A stretch of 64,000 bases of DNA, taken from an uncultured Opitutales bacterium. Lineage in GTDB: Bacteria > Verrucomicrobiota > Verrucomicrobiia > Opitutales > Seribacteraceae. The notes below the pieces were generated by a model that did not search any database, was not told where the DNA came from, and worked only from the letters and a program-made list of their open reading frames with translations. Below, piece by piece: positions 9,878 to 20,377 of the stretch; the stretch's first letter is position 1, and each line of letters opens with the position of its first letter. The stretch is taken from the NCBI GenBank assembly GCA_905612515.1, contig CAJQSI010000016.1, positions 27,695 through 91,694 of the forward strand, read 5' to 3'. The translations under genes were made by a program, and so were the position numbers.

Positions 9878-10999
9878 ATGAAACGAACGCTACTCCATGC
9901 CCTCTTCCTGTTGGCTCTTTCTGCCGCATACGCCCTCGCCAAGCCGCCGCAAGTCCTCAGCAAAACGACCAAAGGGAACCCGGATCTCAAAGCCATTGAC
10001 GTGATCGGTTTCGCTCCCCAAGGGGTGCTCCTGATCGGCGATGGACAAGGTGCCCAAATCGTGGCAGTGCGGACGGGCGACCTTGCGCTCGCCCAATCAT
10101 TGACGAAGGCCATCCCGTCCATAGACGCGAAACTTGCAGGCGTAATCGGAGCCAAAGCCGACGGCATAGAGATCCTCGACCTCGCGGTGAACCCCGCATC
10201 GGGCAAAGCCTACTTCGCAATCCGCAAGCAAGACGACAAGAGCCATCTCATCCTGACTGTCGACGGCAAAGGAAAGATCTCCGAGTTCTCCTTGGAGAAA
10301 GTGGACTACGCCCGTATCAGCTTGGCTGGTGGAAAGAACAGCATCAGCCGGGTGACCGACGTGGCTTGGGCCGACACGCAACTGGTCGCGGCTGGTCGCA
10401 GTGCCGACCAATTCGCCTCCAAGATATTCGCCATCAACACCCCGTTGTCCCATGACGCCAAGGGAAACGTCTACAGCGCCGAAACTTATCACGTCCAACA
10501 TCGACGCTGGGAAACGAAAGCTCCCATGAGCGTCCTCGTCCCCTACCGTGAAAATGACCGCCAATACGTGATCGGAGCATTCAGTTGCACCCCCGTGGTC
10601 AAGTATCCCCTGGACGCCCTGAAACCGGACGCCAAGGTGAAAGGCTCTAGCGTGTTGGAGCTAGGATCCGGCAATCGACCGCTCGACATGTTTACCTACG
10701 AAAAAAACGGCAAACCTTATGTTCTGACCAATACTTTTCGCTTTCACCACAAGCGAAAGGCCTTTGGTCCCAGCCCCTATTGGACGGTCAAGTTCGAGCA
10801 AGGCATCCTGGCAGAGAAAGAGAAGGTCAACGAGAAGGCCCTCTGGCGTCTCAAAGGCTACGACCCCGCGACCGATCGCGTACAAATGGTCGAGGCCTTC
10901 CATGGCGTGCGGCAAATGGACAAACTGGGCGACGGCCATGCCCTCGTCCTCAAGGAGGAAAAGAACGGCCTGACACTGACGGCTCTCGCCCTGCCCTGA
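9878..10999 (+). CDS. exported hypothetical protein (possible beta-propeller)
   Basis: Signal-like MKRTLLHALFLLALSAAYALA at ATG 9878; no family recognised. Confidence 0.6.
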   Translation: MKRTLLHALFLLALSAAYALAKPPQVLSKTTKGNPDLKAIDVIGFAPQGVLLIGDGQGAQIVAVRTGDLALAQSLTKAIPSIDAKLAGVIGAKADGIEILDLAVNPASGKAYFAIRKQDDKSHLILTVDGKGKISEFSLEKVDYARISLAGGKNSISRVTDVAWADTQLVAAGRSADQFASKIFAINTPLSHDAKGNVYSAETYHVQHRRWETKAPMSVLVPYRENDRQYVIGAFSCTPVVKYPLDALKPDAKVKGSSVLELGSGNRPLDMFTYEKNGKPYVLTNTFRFHHKRKAFGPSPYWTVKFEQGILAEKEKVNEKALWRLKGYDPATDRVQMVEAFHGVRQMDKLGDGHALVLKEEKNGLTLTALALP

Positions 11000-11018
11000 A
11001 CCTCCAAAGGCCAATTTC

Positions 11019-12083
11019 GTGCTACGCTTCGCCTTGTTGTTGGTCACCGCCTCGTTGGCGGCAAAACAGCCTCTGCCAATTCTCGAAATTCGTCCGATGG
11101 CGGATGATCCCACACTGGTCGAAGTAGTGGTGCAGACCAAGGAGGGTCGGCTCAGCTTGGTCTTGCTCGACGAGGAAGGACACGATGGCCCACCCATCCT
11201 CGGAAAAGTCCGGCATCGGGGTAAAAGCATGGCATTCATCCCGAAGTACGGCTTGGGTCGAGGTCTCCGTTATCGAGCGACGCTGCTGGGTCCAAACGGT
11301 TCGCGGAACACCGCCACCTACAGCGTGCCGAATCTTCCTAGAAGTGAACCCGCAGTCGTGAAGCAAGTCTATCCCAGCGCCTCCACTCTTCCCGCCAACA
11401 ACCTGAAGTTCTATCTTCATTTCTCCAAGCCCATGCGGGAAGGAAAGGCCATCTTTGACCAAATACAAATCCTCGACAACGGTGGCGATCCGATCCCTCA
11501 CCCTTGGCGCCGCGTCGAATTATGGTCCCACGACGCCACCCGACTGACCCTTTGGATCCACCCCGGTCGCATTAAGAAGGGGGTGAATCTCCGCGAGGAC
11601 GAAGGACCCGTCTTGCACCCGAATCATCGTTATGTCCTGCTGGTCTCACGGAAAGTACGAAACGCCGAAGGCCAACCGTTGGGTCACTCGTACCGCAAGG
11701 AATTCGTCACCTGCAATCCGGACTACGAACGCCCCCTGCCATCAAAATGGCAAATCAGTAATCCCGGAGCCGGAACGCTTGAACCACTACGCATTCGCTT
11801 CCCGGAATCCTTGGATCACTCCCTGCTTCACCGGATGCTGACGATCCATGACGATCAAGCCAAAACAGTTGCAGGTGAGCTCCTAATCGGCCCCAGCGAA
11901 ACAAGTTGGTCTTTCACGCCCAAGGCGCCATGGCGCCCATCCCCTCACCTCCTGCGCATTGATCACGAACTGGAGGATCTTGCAGGCAACACCCCCACCC
12001 GTCTCTTCGACCTTGACCTTAAAGCTGGCAATTTGGCGAACCCTGTCCTTAGTTTGGACTTTTCTCCCCGACAAAACAAATGA
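11019..12083 (+). CDS. hypothetical exported protein with bacterial Ig-like (SbsA-type) segments
   Basis: GTG start; NNLKFYLHFSKPMREGKAIFDQIQILDN resembles SbsA Ig-like domain. Confidence 0.55.
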   Translation: MLRFALLLVTASLAAKQPLPILEIRPMADDPTLVEVVVQTKEGRLSLVLLDEEGHDGPPILGKVRHRGKSMAFIPKYGLGRGLRYRATLLGPNGSRNTATYSVPNLPRSEPAVVKQVYPSASTLPANNLKFYLHFSKPMREGKAIFDQIQILDNGGDPIPHPWRRVELWSHDATRLTLWIHPGRIKKGVNLREDEGPVLHPNHRYVLLVSRKVRNAEGQPLGHSYRKEFVTCNPDYERPLPSKWQISNPGAGTLEPLRIRFPESLDHSLLHRMLTIHDDQAKTVAGELLIGPSETSWSFTPKAPWRPSPHLLRIDHELEDLAGNTPTRLFDLDLKAGNLANPVLSLDFSPRQNK

Positions 12084-12148
12084 TCGTCCAAGTAATATGG
12101 ATCCCCACGAACTCGACCCACAATTGGATACGCAAGGAGCTTTGAGCC

Positions 12149-13495
12149 ATGCATAGACAATTGATCCTCGGGTTGACCATCCTCACGCTAGGACCCTTGC
12201 TCCTTTCAGCGGCGGACGAAAGCAACTGGCCTCAGTTTCGTGGGTTTAAAGCCCTCGGTGTATCGGACAATCCAGATCTACCCAACAAATGGGGTCCGAC
12301 AGAGAACGTTCTATGGAAACATGATATCGCCGGGCGCGGTTGGTCCTCTCCCGTTGTATGGGGCAATCGTGTGTTCCTAACCACGGCCATCAACGAGGAG
12401 AAAACCGAGGAACCGAAAAAAGGTCTCTATTTCGGGGGCAATCGCGCCGCTGCAAAGACCATCCATCGCTGGAAGGTACTCTGCTTGGATCTTAATACCG
12501 GTGAAGTGTTGTGGGAGAAATTGGCCCGCAAGGGAAAACCGCAAGGCAGCATACACATCAAGAATAGTTATGCCACCGAGACCCCCGTCACCGATGGGGA
12601 GCGGATCTACGCCTACTTCGGCAACCATGGCCTGTACTGCTACTCCGTCGAGGGCGAGTTGACCTGGAGCAAGCGATGGCCGGCTCACAAGACGCGATAT
12701 GGTTGGGGATTGGCCGCATCACCCATCCTCCACGAAGGCAAACTGTATGTGGTTAACGACAACGAGGAGCATTCCTATCTCGTGGCGCTCGACGCCAAGA
12801 CCGGCAAGGAACTGTGGCGAACGAAACGCGATGAAAAGAGCAATTGGGCAACGCCTTACCTATGGGAAAACGAACTGCGAACCGAGATCATCACCTCGGG
12901 CACCCAGAAAGTGCGATCCTATGGCTTGAATGGAAAACTACTCTACCAATTCGGGGGAAATTCATCCATCACCATCGCTACTCCGTACTCCAAGTTCGAC
13001 CTATTGTACATCACCTCCGGATATGTGGGAGACCGCAAGAAGCCGATCTTCGCCATTCGTCCAGGGGCCACTGGGGATATCTCTCTTCGCTCAGACCAAG
13101 ATAGCAGCGAGTACGTCGCCTGGCACCAACCCCGAGCCGGCCCCTACAATCCGTCTACCATAGTTTACGGCGACCTGCTCTACGTACTACTTGATCGCGG
13201 AATAGTTGCGTGCTACGAGGCCAAGACCGGCAAACAGGTCTACGGTCCCGTCCGCCTACCCGAAGGTCGGGCCTTCACCAGCTCCCCTTGGGCTTACAAT
13301 GGAAAAATCTTTTACCTCAACGAATTCGGAGAAACTTATGTTCTACAAGCGGGTCGCAAATATAAACTCCTTCATACAAACAAACTCCTCGAGGAGGACA
13401 TGTGCATGGCAACTCCCGCCATATCCGGAAACAAGTTGATCATTCGCACGGACGCCCACGTCTACTGCTTTAAGAATAGAGGGAGGGGGAAGTAA
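12149..13495 (+). CDS. exported PQQ-like beta-propeller repeat protein
   Basis: NWPQFRGFKALGVSDN; LDLNTGEVLWEK, LDAKTGKELWRT, CYEAKTGKQVY. Confidence 0.9.
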   Translation: MHRQLILGLTILTLGPLLLSAADESNWPQFRGFKALGVSDNPDLPNKWGPTENVLWKHDIAGRGWSSPVVWGNRVFLTTAINEEKTEEPKKGLYFGGNRAAAKTIHRWKVLCLDLNTGEVLWEKLARKGKPQGSIHIKNSYATETPVTDGERIYAYFGNHGLYCYSVEGELTWSKRWPAHKTRYGWGLAASPILHEGKLYVVNDNEEHSYLVALDAKTGKELWRTKRDEKSNWATPYLWENELRTEIITSGTQKVRSYGLNGKLLYQFGGNSSITIATPYSKFDLLYITSGYVGDRKKPIFAIRPGATGDISLRSDQDSSEYVAWHQPRAGPYNPSTIVYGDLLYVLLDRGIVACYEAKTGKQVYGPVRLPEGRAFTSSPWAYNGKIFYLNEFGETYVLQAGRKYKLLHTNKLLEEDMCMATPAISGNKLIIRTDAHVYCFKNRGRGK

Positions 13496-13601
13496 GGGGG
13501 CCTCACCGAACAACCGCCAGAGAATTACATTTACAAATAAAACACAAAAAAATGAGAAATGTCACAGAACGAATAAAGCAATCCCCTGAACCCTGCGAAT
13601 C

Positions 13602-16289
13602 ATGAACAGCTCACCGTTCAACAGAATATCCCCGTGGCTTTCCGTCTTGCTCACATCGAGCCTTTGGATCAGTGGCATGGCGGTCCACGGGATTATCTTG
13701 GATGCGGCTGAGTGGAGCCAATTGCAAGGAGACGCAAAACGGTCGGGCAATGCGCCAACCGAGACATTGACCGGATCGCTGGGCTTGGCGGCGGCTATAC
13801 CCTTGACGGATGGCGTCTATGCCTCGCCGGTGGTGAGTGGTGGCAGGGTATTTGTGATTGATGGATCGGGCGTCGTGTTTGCCATCGACACGAAGAGCTT
13901 CAAAGTTAAATGGCGGTTCGCGACCAAGGGCGGTTCGGGAAATTGCAACAATGTGGCGGCTCCCGCGGTAATTGGTAATTATCTGCACGTCGGCACGATG
14001 GCAGGATATTACTACGTGCTCGATTGCGAGAGTGGGGCATTGGTGAATACAATCGATTGCGCCGAGCCGATTTTTTCCGCCCCGGCAGTAGGGAATGGTC
14101 GCATCTATTTCGCAACACTTGGGGCACGAATTTACGCGGTGTCTCCAAAGGGTGAGGTGGCGTGGACTTGGGATTTCGTCAAGGAAGTCGTGAAGTTCGA
14201 CGGCGACCGATGGAGCGGTGCGGACTGGGTGAAGTTCCGAGGCGATCGCGTGACTTGGAAAGACCATTTCGTGTGCTCCCGCGACATCTGTCTCGTGGAC
14301 AAGACGGTTGTCATGCCGGCGGGTGGGAGGACTGTCTTTGTCGAGGATACCGGCGACAAACCGCATTTGCGCGTAGTGGGCGAAATCCCGAAATACGCAG
14401 GCTCCGAATATCCGGCCACCCTCGGCCAAAGCGCGGACGCGGCAGGCAACGTATACGTCCAATGGCATCGCCGGGACAACTCCGGTCGGGTCGAGAAAAT
14501 GAAATTAGCGGGCGACAAATTGGAAATGGGTTTCGTCAAGGGCACCGAGACGACCATCCGCCTACCCGGCTTGCTAAGCTTTGCCCCAATGAGCATTCGC
14601 GGAGAGGATGTATATCGCGTGCGACCCGAGCACGGACGGGGCCTGTGCAGGCACAGCGAGGGAAAGGACAAGCCCGAAATCCTGTCTGCAGAGGGCTCGA
14701 TCTGCCCACCGGTGCTAACCCGTGATCATGCCGTTTACGGAGGCCTCGACGGCAAGTTGCGCATAGTGCCTCTGAAAGGTGGAAAAACGACCGTGATCGA
14801 GACTGCGTTCGGTTCGCCTATCACAGCCCCCGTGGCAGTGGCGAACGGACGAATTTACGCAGGCTGTGAGGATGGCTACCTCTATGTCATCGAATCCAAC
14901 GGCAAGCTGCCGCTGCCGACGAAGGATCTGCAGATCTGGAAAATTCGCAGTCCGCTCAAAGGTCCCCTCGCCGCCTCTAAGTACAACTGGTACACTAACT
15001 ACGGTGACTTCGCCGGCTCCAACGCGAATGACCAAGGCTTGGAACCTCCTCTGCGCATGCGCTGGGCTCGCCGCCTCGAGGGCACCGTGAAGCACCTGCC
15101 GGTTTGTGGTGGCGGGCGCCTCTACACGCATACCGCCGAAGGACAAATCATCGCGGTGGAGCAGGATACCGGGCGCCTGCTTTGGCGACGGCATTGGCCT
15201 GACGTCTATCTGTCCTTCACCTCACCGCTTTACGTGGACGGAAAATTGCTCATACCGCAAGGCGGTATCAAACGTTCCCTCATACGTTGTTTGGATGCAT
15301 CCACGGGCAAGCTGCTTTGGGAGCAACCCTTCACCGGTTCGCCGGGCTGGAGTCGACAGTTTCCGCCTGTCGTTCACGACAACATCGCTATCTATGCTTC
15401 CGGTTCAGGCGAATATGCCTACCAAGGCACGGAGAAATATTTCACCTTCGGCGGCGAACCAGTTGAGGCGAGCGGGCGTGAGGTGATGAGCTGGATCTAC
15501 TCGAACACCAACCCCTACTACCCAAAAAATCATCGCCCGAGGATCTGGGCCTGGAACCTAAAAACAGGCAAGCTGCTCTGGGAAAAGGATTTTACAAAAT
15601 ACGGGCGCGGCGGCAATGACTGTGGCATAAGCATCCTCGACGGCAAACTCTACTACTCGGTCTTCTTCGGCTACGCGACCAGCCAGAAGAAGCGAAGGGG
15701 CCTGCCCGTTGAAAACAACGGCCTGACCGCCTGTATCGAACCCAAGACTGGCAAGGTCGTGTGGCTCACTACAGATTATTACGTGACCGCGAAATGCACC
15801 CTCAGCGCCCGCGATGGTCGTATATACATTGGCGGCTACAATCGGGCCAAAGAGGGCACGAACGAACGTTTCGTATGGTGCCTGGACGGCAAGGACGGTT
15901 CGCTCGTCTGGAAGTCCGATCCCGTGACCTCGGCCCTAAACGTCGTCACCGTAGGGGATCGATTCATCTTCTCCAACGCCCTGCGCGGTAAGGGCAATTT
16001 GTTTGATCGCAAAACCGGCAAGGTGATTGGCAGCATAGGCCACAACTACGCTTGCTGCCGTTTCACCATGTCGGAACCATATGTCCTCGGAGCAAACATG
16101 GACATGATCGACCTCTCCAAGGATGGGAAACTCGTCTCCACCGGTCCCGCCATCGACTCACGCGAATGCCTCGGTGCGGTGGTCTCCAACGGACGCATAT
16201 TCTACACCTCGCAAGCAAGCGGTTTCGTCGTCTCCCAAACCTTCGGGCCGCCATCGAAGAAACTGCCGGCCGTTTGGGAACGTCCATGA
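13602..16289 (+). CDS. large exported PQQ-like beta-propeller protein (895 aa)
   Basis: WSQLQGDAKRSGNAPTETL; many propeller motifs (VEQDTGRLLWR, LDASTGKLLWE, WNLKTGKLLWEKD, CLDGKDGSLVWKS). Confidence 0.88.
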   Translation: MNSSPFNRISPWLSVLLTSSLWISGMAVHGIILDAAEWSQLQGDAKRSGNAPTETLTGSLGLAAAIPLTDGVYASPVVSGGRVFVIDGSGVVFAIDTKSFKVKWRFATKGGSGNCNNVAAPAVIGNYLHVGTMAGYYYVLDCESGALVNTIDCAEPIFSAPAVGNGRIYFATLGARIYAVSPKGEVAWTWDFVKEVVKFDGDRWSGADWVKFRGDRVTWKDHFVCSRDICLVDKTVVMPAGGRTVFVEDTGDKPHLRVVGEIPKYAGSEYPATLGQSADAAGNVYVQWHRRDNSGRVEKMKLAGDKLEMGFVKGTETTIRLPGLLSFAPMSIRGEDVYRVRPEHGRGLCRHSEGKDKPEILSAEGSICPPVLTRDHAVYGGLDGKLRIVPLKGGKTTVIETAFGSPITAPVAVANGRIYAGCEDGYLYVIESNGKLPLPTKDLQIWKIRSPLKGPLAASKYNWYTNYGDFAGSNANDQGLEPPLRMRWARRLEGTVKHLPVCGGGRLYTHTAEGQIIAVEQDTGRLLWRRHWPDVYLSFTSPLYVDGKLLIPQGGIKRSLIRCLDASTGKLLWEQPFTGSPGWSRQFPPVVHDNIAIYASGSGEYAYQGTEKYFTFGGEPVEASGREVMSWIYSNTNPYYPKNHRPRIWAWNLKTGKLLWEKDFTKYGRGGNDCGISILDGKLYYSVFFGYATSQKKRRGLPVENNGLTACIEPKTGKVVWLTTDYYVTAKCTLSARDGRIYIGGYNRAKEGTNERFVWCLDGKDGSLVWKSDPVTSALNVVTVGDRFIFSNALRGKGNLFDRKTGKVIGSIGHNYACCRFTMSEPYVLGANMDMIDLSKDGKLVSTGPAIDSRECLGAVVSNGRIFYTSQASGFVVSQTFGPPSKKLPAVWERP

Positions 16290-17392
16290 ACCGTCGCGCC
16301 TTCACTCAACGCACCGCGACGCTGGCGAGTTCCATGCTCGGGCTCGCTTCCGAACTAACCGGACAAACTCCGAAACGACTCGTCGACGCCGATATTGGAG
16401 CGGCCTTGGAGAACGCCCGACTCTCCATGTTGTTCCAAGGGAAAACCGCGGAAGGATGCAGACGTTGGCAAAAGGAATTCAAGACCAAGCTGACCGAATT
16501 GCTGGGCGACTCTACTCCCCCGAAGAATTGGAAGGTAACTGTCGAGAAAGTCGTAAAGCTCAATGACCACGTAAGGCATCAGATCTTGCTCGAAGCGAAA
16601 GGCATTCCCTCCGTCCCGGTCTACCTGCTGATCCCGAGGGACCTTGCCAAAGGAAAGAAGGCCCCGGGAGTCCTGTGCGTCCATGGCCATGGCGAGTTCG
16701 GCAACGATCCGATCGTTGGGCGGAATGACCTCCCGGGAGTGGAGGAAGTCATCCAAAAAAGCCACTACGATTACGGTCTGCAATTCGTTCGAAAAGGATA
16801 TGTCGTGGCCGCACCCTGCATGGTGCCATTCGGCCGCCGTGTAAACCGAAGGAAATACGGAGGACAAGACCCCTGCGCCGTTACCCTAGTACGCATGCAG
16901 GCTCTTGGCCAGTTGCCCATCACGTCGAACCTGCGCGACCTGCGCTGGTGCCTCGACCTACTGCAAAGTCGTCCCGAGATCCAGGAGGACAAACTCGGTT
17001 GCGCCGGGCTGTCCTACGGCGGCCGCATGACGATGATGGTCGCCGCCATGGATCCCCGCATCAAGGTGGCCTCTGTGAGCGGAGCGCTGAACCTGCTCCA
17101 GGAAAGGCTTTCTCTACGCTATAGTTGCGGTTCTCAAATAATACCCAAACTCTTGAATTATGGGGATTATTCAGAAATTGGTTCACTGATTGCCCCGCGA
17201 CCTTGCGTTTGGGAAACGGGTTCCATGGATTCTCTCATCGTGAAACCCTGGGATGAGCTCTTTCGCAAGCGGCTGAAGAACGCCTACCATGTCCTCGGGG
17301 CGAAACAAAACCTCGTTTTCGACCGGTTCGAGGGAGCACATCGATGGAACGGAGCAGTCGCTTACCCCCTCTTTGAAAAGGTATTGAAATAA
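16286..17392 (+). CDS. exported alpha/beta hydrolase (acetylxylan esterase / dienelactone hydrolase-like)
   Basis: ATG overlaps preceding TGA; MNRRAFTQRTATLASSM Tat-like; GVLCVHGHGEFG, GCAGLSYGGRMTMMVAAMD (GxSxGG). Confidence 0.8.
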   Translation: MNRRAFTQRTATLASSMLGLASELTGQTPKRLVDADIGAALENARLSMLFQGKTAEGCRRWQKEFKTKLTELLGDSTPPKNWKVTVEKVVKLNDHVRHQILLEAKGIPSVPVYLLIPRDLAKGKKAPGVLCVHGHGEFGNDPIVGRNDLPGVEEVIQKSHYDYGLQFVRKGYVVAAPCMVPFGRRVNRRKYGGQDPCAVTLVRMQALGQLPITSNLRDLRWCLDLLQSRPEIQEDKLGCAGLSYGGRMTMMVAAMDPRIKVASVSGALNLLQERLSLRYSCGSQIIPKLLNYGDYSEIGSLIAPRPCVWETGSMDSLIVKPWDELFRKRLKNAYHVLGAKQNLVFDRFEGAHRWNGAVAYPLFEKVLK

Positions 17393-17412
17393 AGACCCTC
17401 CATGACCGCTTA

Positions 17413-18825
17413 ATGAACAAAGCAATTCTCATCCCGGGCCTGTTGCTCTCCTGCTTCTCCCTTCTCGTCGCCGACGAACCCCGCCCTCTCTTTATCGAAG
17501 GCTATTCCAGCCAACTTAGTTATGCTCCCGGTGAGGAACTCAAGCTGCACACCTCGACCAGCGCCAGACAGTTTGGAATTCAAATCACGAGACGTGGAGC
17601 CAAGAAGGAAACCGTTTTCTCCAAGACTGGTATCCGCGGCGCAGAGCATCCGATTCCCGAGAATGCTTCCTCCCATGGATGCAAGTGGCCTGTCGGGTTC
17701 AAGATGGTCATACCGACCGATTGGAAGAGCGGTTACTACGAAGTTTCGTTGAGGGTTGAGGACGGAGGCGGAAAATTCATCCACCGCAACCGCCGAACCG
17801 CCGAAGGGAGTTGCCATTTCATCCTGCGGACCGCCAACCCGGGCAAGAAATCGAAAATCCTTCTCCAGTTTTCCGTGAACACCTACAATGCCTACAACAA
17901 CTGGGGCGGTTCCAGCCTCTATGGCTACCATGGCCGGGCCAAGCTACAAGGAAACCAGGTATCCTTCAATCGCCCGCCTCGTACCATCTTCAACAATTGG
18001 GAAGCACCCTTCGTGACTTGGGCGGAAAGCAATGGTTACGAGTTGGAATACGCCAGCAACATGGATCTCGAGCTCCGTCCCGAAATATTAAAGAACTACC
18101 GACTCATCCTCAGTGTCGGCCATGACGAATACTGGTCGGCCCCGATGAGGGACAGTCTCGAGAAATTCATCGCTGACGGCGGTAACGCAGCTTTTTTCAG
18201 CGGCAATTCCGTCTGTTGGCAAGTCCGCTGGGAAGCCGGGGGTCGAGCCCTTACCTGCTGGAAACAATGGTTCAACCAAGACCCCTTGTATTCCCAAGAT
18301 CACCGCTTGCTCTCCACCCTCTGGAGCCACCACCTGGTCAAGCGCCCGGAGAATGAGCTTACGGGAGTCGGTTTTCTTCATGGCGGATACCATCGCAGTC
18401 ATGGCCAGTTCATGGACGGCAAAGGTTCGTACACCGTCCATCGCCCGGACCACTGGGTATTCGCCGGTACCAACCTAAAGCGAAAAGATGAGTTCGGCGG
18501 AAAAGACACCATCGTTGGCTACGAATGCGATGGTTGCGAAATCGAATGGCGTGATGGACTGCCATTCCCCACGCACAAGGATGGCACACCGAAAAGTTTC
18601 ACGATCCTAGCGACCTGTCCCGCTCGTTGGGCTCCGGGAGATAGCCTTTGGTATGACAAATGGCCTTCCCGGGATCATTCCGGAAATGCCGTTCTCGGGG
18701 TATACCAAAATGGCGGCACTGTCTTCACCTGTGGCAGTACGGATTGGTCCCACGGCCTGCGTGGAAAAGATCCAAAGGTGATCCAAATAACCAAGAATGT
18801 GCTCGACCGCCTATCCAAACCGTGA
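17413..18825 (+). CDS. N,N-dimethylformamidase beta-subunit-like protein
   Basis: NTYNAYNNWGGSSLYGY..., LILSVGHDEYWSAPMRDSLEKFIADGGNAAFFSGNSVCWQVR. Confidence 0.75.
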   Translation: MNKAILIPGLLLSCFSLLVADEPRPLFIEGYSSQLSYAPGEELKLHTSTSARQFGIQITRRGAKKETVFSKTGIRGAEHPIPENASSHGCKWPVGFKMVIPTDWKSGYYEVSLRVEDGGGKFIHRNRRTAEGSCHFILRTANPGKKSKILLQFSVNTYNAYNNWGGSSLYGYHGRAKLQGNQVSFNRPPRTIFNNWEAPFVTWAESNGYELEYASNMDLELRPEILKNYRLILSVGHDEYWSAPMRDSLEKFIADGGNAAFFSGNSVCWQVRWEAGGRALTCWKQWFNQDPLYSQDHRLLSTLWSHHLVKRPENELTGVGFLHGGYHRSHGQFMDGKGSYTVHRPDHWVFAGTNLKRKDEFGGKDTIVGYECDGCEIEWRDGLPFPTHKDGTPKSFTILATCPARWAPGDSLWYDKWPSRDHSGNAVLGVYQNGGTVFTCGSTDWSHGLRGKDPKVIQITKNVLDRLSKP

Positions 18826-18912
18826 TTCTCGATTTCGAGAGTTCGGGATGGACGCAATAAGATGAACGGTTTTATTTCGCCTTACCATTCATGAGGTAAC
18901 CCGGTCCAATTA

Positions 18913-18922
18913 AAGTATACTT
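18913..18922. promoter_or_regulatory. 10-bp perfect palindrome, possible operator
   Basis: AAGTATACTT 52 bp upstream of the Gfo/Idh/MocA start. Confidence 0.2.
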
Positions 18923-18973
18923 AAACGAATAATCGTGGGACATTGTTATTTCCCATCACAAAAGAAGAAAATT

Positions 18974-20377
18974 ATGGAAAAGAAAATCGACGACTCGTCC
19001 CTTTCACGCCGCAGCTTCATGGGAAACAGCGGCAAAATCGCCGGAGTAGGTGCGCTTGCTGGCGTAACCCTGCCAATGGTTCACGGAAAAACTGACGACA
19101 CGACGAAGATCGCCTTGGTCGGATGCGGCGGGCGCGGCACAGGCGCAGCCAGCAACGCCCTCTCCGTCTCCCTTGCCAATGGCCCGACAAAACTTGTGGC
19201 GATGGCCGATGTGTTCCAGCACAGGCTGGATAGCAGCTACAACGGACTCAAAAAAAAGCACAAGGAAAAGGTGGACGTATCGCCCGACAACAAACACATT
19301 GGCTTTGACGCCTACAAGAAGGCCATGGACGCCCTAGACAAAGGCGACGTGGCGATATTCACTACCCCCTGCGCATTTCGTTGGGTGCATTACGAGTATG
19401 CCATCAAGAAGGGTCTCAATGTCTTCATGGAAAAACCTGTCACGCCGGACGGTTTTTCCTCCCGAAAAATGCTTGAATTAAACCAAGAAGCTAAGAAGAA
19501 AAACCTCAAGGTCGGTGTTGGTCTGATGTGTCGTCACAGTAAAGCTCGTCGAGAACTGTTTTCCCGTATCAAAGACGGAGAAATCGGAGAAATCCTTGCC
19601 CTTCGCGCCTATCGCATGCAAGGCCCCATCGCCTCCTGCTTCTCCGGCAAAAAACCAGCCGACGAACAGGAACTGATGTTTCAAATACGACGCTTTCACA
19701 GTTTCCTCTGGCTGAGCGGCGGTTCCTTCAGCGACTTCTTCATTCACAACATCGACGAGTGTTGCTGGATGAAGGACGCATGGCCGGTCAAGGCCCAGGC
19801 CCAGGGTGGTCGCCATTATCGAGGTGACAGCATCGACCAGAATTTCGATAACTATACCGTCGAGTACACCTTTCCGGACGGAACCAAACTTTACCTGCAC
19901 GGCCGCAACATGGCGGGTTGCAAAGACGAGTTCTCCAGCAACGCCCATGGCACCAAGGGGTGTGCCCTGATATCAGGACCTGGCGGGCATCGTTCGCAAG
20001 CTCGCATCCACAAGGGCCAAGGCCCCGACAGCGAGATCGCCTGGATGTTCGGCCAACGCGATGGCCAACGCCCGATCACCGAGACCAATCCCTACCAAGA
20101 CGAATGGGAGCACCTCATGGACGCGATTCGCAACAACAAGAAATACAACGAAGTCGATCGCGGTGTAGCCGCCAGCACAACGACCTCAATGGGTCGTATG
20201 GCCGCTCACACTGGACAGGAAATAACCTACGACCAAATGCTCAATTCAAAACACCAGTTCGGCCCAGGGGTAGAAAAGCTTACTCTGGAATCGGATTCTC
20301 CCCTTTTAGCCAACGCCGAAGGCATATATCCTATCCCCGAACCAGGCATCAATAAATCGCAAGAATATTCGGACTAA
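18974..20377 (+). CDS. Gfo/Idh/MocA family oxidoreductase, Tat-like signal
   Basis: LSRRSFMGNSGKIAGVGALAG; KIALVGCGGRGTGAA; NVFMEKPVTPDG; start placed at ATG 18974. Confidence 0.88.
   Translation: MEKKIDDSSLSRRSFMGNSGKIAGVGALAGVTLPMVHGKTDDTTKIALVGCGGRGTGAASNALSVSLANGPTKLVAMADVFQHRLDSSYNGLKKKHKEKVDVSPDNKHIGFDAYKKAMDALDKGDVAIFTTPCAFRWVHYEYAIKKGLNVFMEKPVTPDGFSSRKMLELNQEAKKKNLKVGVGLMCRHSKARRELFSRIKDGEIGEILALRAYRMQGPIASCFSGKKPADEQELMFQIRRFHSFLWLSGGSFSDFFIHNIDECCWMKDAWPVKAQAQGGRHYRGDSIDQNFDNYTVEYTFPDGTKLYLHGRNMAGCKDEFSSNAHGTKGCALISGPGGHRSQARIHKGQGPDSEIAWMFGQRDGQRPITETNPYQDEWEHLMDAIRNNKKYNEVDRGVAASTTTSMGRMAAHTGQEITYDQMLNSKHQFGPGVEKLTLESDSPLLANAEGIYPIPEPGINKSQEYSD

Noticed and set aside
16052-16285. 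78-aa N-terminal extension of the alpha/beta hydrolase ORF
   Set aside because: Overlaps the propeller gene out of frame; a Tat-like start MNRRAFTQR at 16286 is far better
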